From: Tachypleus tridentatus
Taxonomy: Eukaryota > Arthropoda > Merostomata > Xiphosura > Limulidae
Direction of reading: 5' to 3'
DNA: 64,000 nt
NCBI RefSeq assembly: GCF_004210375.1
Contig: NC_134825.1
Span: 67,943,558 to 68,007,557 of the forward strand
The position numbers were made by a program, and so were the translations under genes. Shown here piece by piece: positions 56,385-64,000 of the stretch. Each line of letters begins with the position of its first letter. The first letter of the stretch is position 1. Below the pieces are notes generated by a model, which did not search any database, was not told the origin of the DNA, and saw only the letters and a list, made by a program, of their open reading frames with translations.

Positions 56385-56645
56385 GCCACAAATCTACCCG
56401 TGGGCTATCTGTGCTAGCCGTTTATAATTTAGCAGTGTAAAACTAGAGGGAAGGCAACTAGTCATCACCAACCACCGCCAACTCTTTGGCTACTCTTTTA
56501 CCAATGAATAGTGGGATTGACCTATCACATTACAACGGCCCGACCGCTAAAAGGACGAGCATGTTTAGAGTAACGGGGATTCGAACTCCTGACCCTCAGA
56601 TTATGATTCGACTGTCGTAACCACCTGACCACGCCTCTGAAAGCT
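56385..56645 (-). mobile_element. SINE-A (reverse, 56.4 kb)
   Basis: Minus-strand SINE-A beyond the CGT gene, with box B region GAGTTCGAATCCCC on its strand. Its 3' two thirds match the hybrid SINE at 40,185-40,395. Confidence 0.78.
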
Positions 56646-56689
56646 TTCTGCTTCAAGAGTGAATAAAACCGAAATTAAGTGTAGCCAAC

Positions 56690-57070
56690 TGTTTTTTATT
56701 TATTGCTTTTCAAATTTATATGTCATATGGTGTTATTTCCAGAGTACATAATTATGTTAGTGATTTATGGCATGAGCACCTGTTTTAGTGACGTCAAAAG
56801 AGTACAAATTGCAACGGTAGGTGTCCTTTATGTGGCATTTTAGTTTCTAATGACTGGCTGGTAGACAACACATTAATGTAGAATTGTGCGAATGGTTACT
56901 ACAAAGTGACCTTTTCAGGCGGTCTTTGGTTCCTGTTCGTCGTGTTTGCCGTGTCATCTTACCAGCGCGTCACCAGAATAAAAGTTTTCGCAAGAAAAAA
57001 GTCGGTGGTAAAATTCCTAAGAAAATTAATTATCTTCATAGACATTCCGATCTGAGAGCGATAATTTTTA
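56690..57070 (-). repeat. Spacer module S (56.7 kb)
   Basis: Minus-strand copy in the 3' flank of the AGT pseudogene at 57,380. Landmarks: AGACATTCCGATCTGAGAGC at its outer end. Confidence 0.55.
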
Positions 57071-57379
57071 ATAAAGAAATGTCTTTATAACTATAACTTC
57101 AACATTCAAGAAAATCTCGTATTTTGATATTATTGCGATATTATTCATAATTAAATATAGTTACAATTACGAAGCAGAAGAATAACACAGAAAAAAGTTT
57201 TAGTTATTTGTTCAATTAAATTCATTAATGTTTTTCCTTAGTATAACTATGTCGATAATTTATTTTTTATTTCAAATACCTTCTAACCACATAAACATTT
57301 TCATCGATTTTGATATTTTTAAACAAACGAGAGAAGAAATCCACGACTAAATTGTAATAGTTTGAATGTGAAAATATGA

Positions 57380-57452
57380 AATCCAACTGGAAGGATAGCA
57401 CTTACAACATTTAGGTTACTAGACCAGTACTCTACTACTGCTCCTTATAGCA
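57380..57452 (-). pseudogene. tRNA-Thr pseudogene (AGT), right copy
   Basis: Minus-strand relic. On its strand: CAGTAGTAGAGTACTGGT, loop CTAGTAA (anticodon AGT), a damaged T-arm (AAGTGCTATCCTT, box B lost) and the 3' strand CAGTTGG. The 5' half of the anticodon stem (CTGGT) is kept but its partner (CCTAA) is not. Confidence 0.65.
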
Positions 57453-58069
57453 CTGTACGATTGTTTTTTTAAACATATAATTTATAGAGAAAAATATGTA
57501 GGTTGGGTATGTGCTGAGATAAGTACCTTGCATTTTATTCAAGCGATGCATATAACACAACTAAATAATTGCAATATTGATATTCTAATATAATTAAAGC
57601 TTAGACACAACAACTTTAGTTTAAATGAATATTATTTCTATTGTAACTCCTAAATGAGAAAGTAGATTCGAAGAAAGAATATTCTATTGATCTTCGATGT
57701 TCCTGTCGCTTGGGAAAAGTGTTAAGGTTTTTCTGTTTTAATCATCTTGTTAAATAATTTGTGAAAAAAATTATGTATATCGTAAGAGTCTCACAAATAA
57801 ATGTCTATAAAAGGATTAGCACCGGTTTCTTCGGTTTTTAAGATGGTTTATTTTATGATATATGGCTGTACTTTTTGATCAGATGACCACCTTCGTAAAC
57901 AGATACATTCGTGTACCACCATTTTCAATGATGATTTATTAATGTTTCAAAAACATTCTTCACACAGGTGGCAGGTTGATATTTATGTGTAGAAAAATCT
58001 AAAGAATAAAATTCAAATAAATGCTTTCTTTATGCAGTGTTTGGAGAAAAGCAAACACAATTGAACTAC
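57453..58069. other. Spacer between AGT and TGT units
   Basis: AT-rich DNA. 57,600-57,690 matches, reversed, 19,650-19,740; 57,700-58,069 matches, reversed, 5,707-6,080 and sisters. It shows the unrearranged order that the tandem copies lost. No gene seen. Confidence 0.5.
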
Positions 58070-58205
58070 TGTGTTTGCCACCTCCACTAGTTGCACAGCC
58101 GAATATCTGCTGACTTACGATAATAAAAACCGGGTTTCGATACCCATTGTGGGTAGAGCACAGACAGTCCGCGGTGTATCTTTATGCGTAATTTAAAACA
58201 ACAAC
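58070..58205 (+). mobile_element. SINE-C (58.1 kb)
   Basis: Plus-strand SINE-C with AAACCGGGTTTCGATACCCA and GGTAGAGCACAGACAGTCCG, ending TAATTTAAAACAACAAC directly before the TGT 5' flank. Counterpart, reversed, of 29,252 and 38,985. Confidence 0.72.
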
Positions 58206-58404
58206 TTTTATATACTGAACAGAGGAGAAAACAGTATAATACCTTACTGTTGAAAATGTTGTCGAAGAGGTGTTCTCAATAATATATTTTCTTTACATGT
58301 GACTGTTTTAGCAATGCTAAAATAATCCACTGAACGATAAGCGAATATTGAATATACTGTATAAGATTAAAGAGAAATAATGCGTTTTTAAGCGGTATGT
58401 ACGA

Positions 58405-58476
58405 GCCATCATAGCTCAGGGGTAGAGCACTGGTCTTGTAAACCAGGAGTCGTGAGTTCGAACCTCACTGGTGGCT
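58405..58476 (+). tRNA. tRNA-Thr (TGT), intact
   Basis: Plus-strand 72-nt tRNA with all four stems paired and loop CTTGTAA. Box A TAGCTCAGGGG and box B GTTCGAACC match consensus. A T4 run lies about 25 nt downstream. Identical to 38,703-38,774. Strong candidate for an expressed gene decoding ACA. Confidence 0.94.
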
Positions 58477-58860
58477 TGTATATCTTGAACTTGACGGATA
58501 CTTTTATTTTCATCACCTGCAATTGAACAAAATAACATAATTTTATTTTACGATAAATATGACGATACATTATTTTTCATAAAATTTAAATTTTCAATAA
58601 AAGCGACATTGTTATTTAAAAATATAAACTGCGTTTTCTCTGCTGCTATTAATTTTATAGAGCGTGTGGAAATCAATATTTCCCAAACTGCTTGAAGTAT
58701 AACCCTGTTTTTGATATATCTATTATAAAATTCTAAAATTAATATAAATCACAAGTTCGACTTTACTAAAGTTGATAAATGCTGTAGATATGGAGAGAAA
58801 AAAGAATTTTTGTTCGAAAACATAATGTGGACACTACTTTCAGCCTTGTTTCTTTTCTGA

Positions 58861-59891
58861 GAGCCCGTAGATTTGCTAATGTTATTTTTCTGGTTAGCAG
58901 TAGATTGTAAAAGTCATTTATGTTATTGGTGTTATTGTTGTTAATATTGACTAGAAAATATGGTTTGTATAATTCTGTGTTATTTGTTACATAATTATTT
59001 ACTGTATTGAAAAAATAGGTGTTCACGTCTGGGTCGTTGTGTTTTGAAAGTGTTTTGTAGTTGTTGTCTGAAGGCTTCTGGGTTTTCTTTGTCGGTGTGT
59101 GCTAATGCGTTATTTTGTTCTTATGTTGGGTATTTTCTTGTTGTGGCTTTATTAGTGAGTCTTTTTAGGTGCGACCAAAGCTCTCTAGGGTCGGTTTTTC
59201 CATTTAGTTTGCAGCAGAAATTGTCCCATTTTTCTTGTTTTAACAATTTAATTTCTGCTCTGATTTTATTTCTGATACTGTTTAGTTGTGTTTTGATTTT
59301 TTTATCTCTTGTTGCCATGAACTATCTTCTTAATTGTCTTCGTTGTTTTATGAGTGTTATTAGTTGTTTGTTTGATTTCCATGCGTTATTTGTAGCTATG
59401 TGCTGCTTTTAGTAGGCACTCCGTGATTATTTGACTACAGCTATCAAATTCTACTTTGTTGTTGGCTGTATGCTCAACATTTTCTGGTAATATGTTGTCT
59501 AATTCTTACTCACATTTTTGCCAATTAGCTTCTTTCTAGTCGAATTTGTCTTCTTTAAAGGTTATATCTTTATGGGGGGGCGAGATCGAAAGTACACCAT
59601 ATTGGTAGAAGATCACTGTCAACATCTTTTCCCACGTTAAAATTTAATAACTTTTTTTTTTAATATTAAAGATGTCACTTGTATTTGTAGCATGCGTGGT
59701 ATGCGTAGGTTCACTGTCCTTTATTGGGGCGATGCTATTTCATCAATGAATTGCAATAGGTGTCTTCCATTTGTGTTTGTGGATTTACGCCAAAGTTTTT
59801 ACGTTTACTATTTAGATCACCTATTACCATTGTATTTTGGTTGTGGGAAAGATGTTGTGGAATAGGTTTATGTCAATACATTTGGTTGGTG
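58861..59891 (-). mobile_element. Internal LINE fragment between direct repeats (reverse)
   Basis: Counterpart, reversed, of 3,989-4,958, holding the linker (minus-strand DNFCCKLNGKTDPRELWSHL region at about 59,165-59,225) and mid-endonuclease. The same tRNA-flank segment occurs on both sides (about 58,697-58,860 and 59,892-60,050). It keeps about 60 bp of endonuclease-to-linker sequence lost from the left copies. Confidence 0.7.
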
Positions 59892-60211
59892 ATATATCTA
59901 CTATAAAATACTTAAATTAATATAAATCCCTAGTTTGACTTTACTAAAATTGATAAACGCTGTATATATGGAGTGAAAATAGAAATTTTTTGTTCGAAAA
60001 CATAATGTAGACACCACTTCCAGCCTTGTTTCTTTACTTTCTTAGAACCCCCTAGTTTTTGGCTGGAAAATATAATATTTACATTTGGATTCAACGTTTT
60101 CCTGCATTCTTTTAATGGTCCCTATTCCTCCTTTTCCAATTAACAGTTTTTACTGATCTTGTTCCAAAATGTATCTGACTCTGATCTCGTTGTTTAGAAT
60201 TGCTTGTTTGT

Positions 60212-60492
60212 TTCGAATTTCTCGCAAACTACATGAGGGCTATCTGCGGTAGCCGTCTCTAATTTAGCAGTGTAAGACTAGAGGGAAGTTCAGCTTGTCA
60301 TCACCAACCACCGCCAACTCTTCGGCTACTCTTTTACCAAGGAATAATGGGATTGATTTATCACATCATAACGGTCCCGCCACTGAAAGGGCGAACATGT
60401 GTGGTGTAACGGGGATTCGAACCCCTGACCCTCAGATTACGATTCGACTGCTTCAACAATTGACCACGTCTCGGAAAGCGTTCTGCTTCAAG
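60212..60492 (-). mobile_element. SINE-A (reverse, 60.3 kb)
   Basis: Minus-strand SINE-A with box B GGTTCGAATCCCC on its strand. Its head is identical to the head of the hybrid SINE at 40,121-40,180. Confidence 0.8.
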
Positions 60493-60534
60493 AAGGAATA
60501 AAACAAAAATTAAGAGTAGCCAATTGGTTTTTTT

Positions 60535-60915
60535 TATTTATTGCTTTTCAAATTTATTTATTTTATGGTGTTACAGCCTTCAAAGTACATAATTATGCTC
60601 GTGATTTAAGGCACGAGCACCTTTTTTTACTGACGTCACAACAGTACAAATTGCAACGGTAAGCGTCCTTTATGTGACATTTTAAATTCTAATGACTGGC
60701 CCGGGAGACAACACATTAGTGTAGAGTTGTGCGAATGGGTTATTCCTTCAGGTGACTCCTTCAGGCGGTCTTTGGTTTCTGTTCGTGGAGTTTGTCGTGT
60801 CATCTTGCACGTGCGTCGCCGGAATAAACGTTTTCGGCAAGAAAAAAAAGTCGGTGGTAAAATTCCTAAGAAATGAATTATCTTTATAGACATTCCGATC
60901 TGAGAGCGGTAATTT
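60535..60915 (-). repeat. Spacer module S (60.6 kb)
   Basis: Minus-strand copy; contains a TGACGTCA palindrome (60,621-60,628) that is also present at about 40,101. The best match of the left-arm module at 39,715-40,105. Confidence 0.55.
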
Positions 60916-61395
60916 TTAATGAAGAAATATTTTTAGAACTATAAGGACCATATTTAATAAAAGTGATATTCTGTAATGGTAAGTAAATCTAGTGTATTGA
61001 TATCATTGTGATATCATTTTTTACTTAATTTTGTTACTATTACGAAGCAGAAGAATAACACGGAAAAAGTTTTAGTTATTTGTTGAAGTAAACTGATTAA
61101 GGTATAATTATATCAATAATTTTATTGATAATCTGAAACACCTTCTGAACGCATAAACTTTTTAATCGATTTAGATACTTTTAAACTTTGATGTTTCGTA
61201 AGTAAGGGTAGCCTAATAAACGAGAGACGGAGTTTGTATTTTCTTATTACAAAGCCACATCGGACTCTCTGCTGAACCTACTGAGGTGAATCGAACCCCT
61301 GACTTTATCTTTGTAAGTCCGTAGACATACCGTTGTATTAGCGGGGGAAGTGAAAGAAGGAATCAACTATAAAATTTTAACAGTTTGAATTATAT
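60916..61395 (-). other. AGT-type 3' flank without its tRNA
   Basis: Homologous, reversed, to 39,340-39,720. A SINE-B interrupts it at about 61,235-61,352. Where the AGT pseudogene should follow (after 61,395) there is SINE-A sequence, so the tRNA relic has been lost here. Confidence 0.5.
61235..61352 (-). mobile_element. SINE-B (61.3 kb)
   Basis: Minus-strand SINE-B with GGGTTCGATTCACC as box B and a tail reading TTTGTAATAAGAAAATAC on its strand. More diverged than the copies in the tandem units. A short stretch of similar sequence (AAACGAGAG) precedes it. Confidence 0.72.
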
Positions 61396-61680
61396 ATCTA
61401 TCACGTTATAACTGCCCCAATGTTAAAAGGGCGAGCATATTTGGTGTAACGGGGATTCGAACCTGCGACCCCGAAGGCCCCCAGTGGCTCGGCGGTATGT
61501 CTGCGGACTTACAACGCTAAAATATGGGTTTCGATATCCGTGGTGGGCAGAGCACAGATAGCCCATTGTGTAGCTTTGTGCTTAATTCAAAACAACAAGA
61601 ACAAGAACAACAACAGCGACCCTGAGATTAAGAATTGAGTGTTTTAACTGGTCAAATGAGTCTGAGATTACCAGTGAAAA
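61396..61680 (-). mobile_element. SINE-A remnant split by a SINE-C
   Basis: Minus-strand SINE-A pieces at 61,400-61,471 (GGGCGAGCATATTTGGTGTA; GGGGATTCGAACCTGCGACC) and 61,616-61,680 (GCGACCCTGAGATT) separated by a SINE-C. Confidence 0.72.
61472..61615 (+). mobile_element. SINE-C nested in SINE-A, 7-bp target-site duplication
   Basis: Bounded by GCGACCC at 61,465-61,471 and 61,616-61,622. Head GGCCCCCAGTGGCTCGGCGG, box B GGGTTTCGATATCC, tail AACAACAAGAACAAGAACAA. Confidence 0.88.
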
Positions 61681-62401
61681 ATAGCAGCTGAATTAATTAT
61701 AAATTTATAATTTACTTTGAGGCTGCTAATTTAAAAAACCGGTAATTGACTTCTGTACTTTTAACCTTCTTCCCTGTGTTTGACAAATATTTTGGGCCCT
61801 CATTAGCGGCTGGATTGCATTATTTATGAAGAATGAACTAATGATATGGAAAAAAGTAGTGGTTATGAGTTCACTCTGTTCTGCTTAATAGTGCCTGATC
61901 AAACAAAAATATATTAAGTTAAAGGATGCAGGTCTTTATAGCAATTTCTTTATTTGTGTTTATTTAGATTAATATAAAATATCGCTTGAAGGTTTGTTTA
62001 TTTATATAAGTAAGATAGTGCATTAGTTAAAATTATTTTAAATACTGATGTTGTATTATGAGCTTCAAAATATCGATAGATGCAGTGAACTGAAATAGCT
62101 TTCCATGTTTTTGAATTTTACATTAAAATGTAACGAAACAGAGTTTATAGACAAAGTTCTACTTGCTTTTTTTTCCGTTTCGGAAGTTATCTTCCAGTTG
62201 TTTATATCTCTTGAAACAATAAGATGTTAAATATTCACAACTTTGTCCAAGATGTTTGTATACTGTTAAATATTGATGTCATTGTTTACATGTATGGAGT
62301 AGTTACTAAGTAAATGTCCAAGCAGTAACAGAGAAGATAGATGTGACCGGATAAATATACACGAGTTGTTTTTCTGGTCCATATAAGTTGTTTTGAGAAT
62401 C
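61681..62401. other. AT-rich stretch, nothing recognised
   Basis: No ORF, tRNA, element terminus or repeat of the other parts of the window is seen. It is the first sizeable non-repeated DNA in the window and may be ordinary intergenic sequence outside the cluster. Confidence 0.5.
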
Positions 62402-62402
62402 T

Positions 62403-62497
62403 GTGCCTCCCGCTAGTACCCCGGTAAGTCTCCGGATTCACAACGGTGGGCTCGGCAGATAGTCCGATGTGGTTTTACTATAAGAAGAACAAACACA
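62403..62497 (+). mobile_element. SINE-B, deleted around box B
   Basis: Head CTCCCGCTAGTACCCCGGTA, then CACAACG joins directly to GTGGGCTCGGCAGATAG, so the B-box segment of about 27 bp is missing. Tail TTTTACTATAAGAAGAACAA. Confidence 0.7.
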
Positions 62498-62599
62498 TAT
62501 CTGTTTGGTATAAAATAGTTTGTTTTTGGTATAGTCTTTTGTGAAATAATTTAAAGCTTCGTTCATACAATTTATCTGTGCTTGGTGTGGATGGAGTCC

Positions 62600-63580
62600 A
62601 CACGCGCCAGAAATTATAGATCGTCAAATTGTTCGACTGTTCAGAAATGGTATGAAGCAAACTGAAATTTTCAGAACACCTCAGTGTACTGTTTCCAGAA
62701 TCCTAGAACGTCTCGGATTACAGGAAACGCTGTTTCAAAAAAGTATAGTGGTAAACGTCGGAAATTGTTACCTGAGATTATCGTATTTTGGTGATTTTAA
62801 CACATCAAGGTTAAAAGAAGTCTTGCAACCCATTAAGACAGGAATAGCATGAACACGTTTATTACAGGGTATTCAAAACAACTTGAATAGGAAGCCGACT
62901 AAACAAGATTATTTTGCAAGAACGGTTGTCTGAAATCCGATATTAACCAGAATTCACAGCTCTCGCCGTGCTACTTAGCCAAAACGGCATGCCAACTTAC
63001 AGTTATGACACTGGCGACATGCCAACTTACAGTTATGACACTGGCGCATGTCATCTTTCAGAAGAGTCTTGTTTGTGGCTTGTTAAAGCTGGTGGTAGGA
63101 TTCGTGTTCATTGTTTGCCTGGAAAACAAATGTGGGTAGACTGTTTCCTAAGGGAGGTGGCGCAGAACATGTTTGAGCAGTTATTGATTATGGGAGATAA
63201 ACCGCTCTTCATATCTTCCGGAGAAACACCAATGGTGCCTTCTAAAGGCATAATGTGAAGACAATATTTCTGCCATATGCTAGGGAAAGGTTTAGCAATA
63301 ATTTGTGATCCAGGATGACAATGCCAATGCCCACACTGCTTGTACTGTACAGGATTATCTCGACTGGGAGAACGTTACAATAATGGTATGGCCATCAAAG
63401 TCTCCAGGTTGTAATTTCATTGAAAACTGTTGAGCAGAACTGAGCCTTAAAATTTCTAACCACAACCAGCTACTGTAGCTGAGTTACACCACTTTCTAGT
63501 GACAAATTGGGATGAAATCACAGTGGTTTATATCAATAACCTCATCGACAGCATGCCACGTCATCTTTGGAGGTGAGTAG
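62600..63580 (+). pseudogene. Decayed Tc1-like transposase (second family)
   Basis: Pieces in shifting frames: RQIVRLFRNGMKQTEI and RTPQCTVSRILERL (62,617-62,715, helix-turn-helix), and a catalytic stretch with FQDDNANAH (about 63,312-63,340; second Asp) and WPSKSPGCNFIENC (about 63,390-63,430), where the usual SPDLNPIEN has Gly in place of Asp but the Glu remains. The first Asp region is not clear. Many stops and frameshifts. It differs from the element at 47,832. No terminal repeats were found, so the limits are approximate. It contains a 30-bp tandem duplication at 62,988-63,046. Confidence 0.75.
62988..63046 (+). repeat. 30-bp tandem duplication
   Basis: The word starting CATGCCAACTTACAGTTATG occurs at 62,988 and again at 63,018, with 29 of 30 bases repeated before the sequence diverges. 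It lies inside the Tc1-like remnant and is a local slippage or repair duplication. Confidence 0.92.
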
Positions 63581-64000
63581 AATAAGAGGAGGACCAAGTA
63601 CTTTATGTTAAATATGAACTGATATAAGATTATAAACGCTCTTGATAATAACTTGATATTATATTTTGTTTTGGTAAGGTTTTGTTCTGATAGGTAAAGT
63701 TCTGAATTACACATCTTTCTGCAGGTGTCTGATAAAATTGTTTGCTTTTCTAATAAATCGATGATGATGTGTCTAGAACTTGTCTCATTATACAGATTAT
63801 ATACTTAGATGTTTAATACAATGTTTTTCAGCTTGACATATTAAGTTTATTTATATTCCATCTTAATAATAACTATCCTATTCGTTGCAAAATATACAAA
63901 CATTTTGGTCAAGACTGTATTTCAAGTTTAGATTTCTGTGAAATATTTCAGAATAAAGTAACTACCAATCCCAAGATGAAATATTTTTTAGATTTATGTT
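63581..64000. other. AT-rich stretch, nothing recognised
   Basis: No supported coding region, RNA or repeat; only short antisense frames. It may include the 3' end of the Tc1-like remnant. Confidence 0.5.

Larger units (their letters stand above)
51220..56570. repeat. Right arm of the large inverted repeat
   Basis: Reverse complement of 40,180-45,652. It contains the LINE end, CGT tRNA, module S, LINE with two SINE-A copies, and a second CGT tRNA, in mirror order. The SINE insertions are shared with the left arm, so the duplication is younger than they are. Confidence 0.88.

Noticed and set aside
60295-60501. Short frames in SINE-A (60,295-60,501; 54,890-55,108; 41,599-41,817; 40,055-40,258).
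   Set aside because: The frame recurs in every SINE-A by sequence identity and is not known to encode protein.
61681-62401. A possible host exon in the non-repeated stretch.
   Set aside because: No sustained open frame, splice-site pair or recognisable protein similarity was seen.
62968-63258. A 96-codon frame with a repeated PTYSYDTGDM motif.
   Set aside because: The repeat is the 30-bp duplication in the decayed Tc1-like gene, and the frame does not follow transposase motifs at its ends.

Overview
This is AT-rich eukaryotic DNA from a draft assembly (one run of exactly 500 N at 45,653-46,152). I recognise no host protein-coding gene. The window is a cluster of nuclear tRNA-Thr genes that has been amplified several times together with the transposons inserted in it. 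The mix of mariner, IR/DR-type Tc1, a Jockey-like LINE, an endonuclease-bearing Penelope-like element and several tRNA-headed SINE families suggests an arthropod. The long SINE looks to me like one common in horseshoe crabs and other chelicerates, but that is recollection, not a search result.

The basic unit is about 1.1 kb: a 5' flank of about 190 bp, a 72-nt tRNA-Thr, a 3' flank of about 0.5 kb and a spacer module of about 0.35 kb (here called module S). Three anticodon versions exist: CGT, TGT and a decayed AGT version. Intact or near-intact genes lie at 1,251, 8,015, 14,793 and 51,926 (CGT) and 28,968, 38,703 and 58,405 (TGT). Damaged copies lie at 5,352, 12,121, 18,902, 40,516, 44,875 and 56,121. 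A gene tail follows the gap at 46,153. AGT-type pseudogenes lie at about 19,880, 29,535, 39,272 and 57,382.

Layout. (1) 1-1,250: end of a unit also seen at 43,625-44,874. (2) 1,251-19,650: a 6.77-kb unit repeated almost 2.7 times; each carries CGT tRNA, reverse LINE, SINE-A, module S, LINE fragment between direct repeats and TGT tRNA, and the first two also carry mariner and SINE-B. The unit junction lies inside the tRNA gene. (3) 19,721-39,113: a 9.7-kb unit repeated twice (A and B); each carries an AGT pseudogene, SINEs, a long LINE split by a Penelope-like element, a mariner and a TGT tRNA. A third start follows at 39,114. (4) 40,180-56,570: a large inverted repeat with nearly identical arms, around a spacer holding the N gap, a LINE and an IR/DR Tc1 element with a SINE inside it. 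(5) 56,570-61,400: further AGT and TGT units. (6) 61,400-64,000: SINEs and a decayed second Tc1-like element.

The elements are passengers and raw material for rearrangement. tRNA bodies, SINEs and short microhomologies sit at the visible breakpoints. All protein-coding remnants seen are transposon-derived and damaged. Many differences between sister copies are lengths of homopolymer runs, so some apparent frameshifts may be sequencing error.
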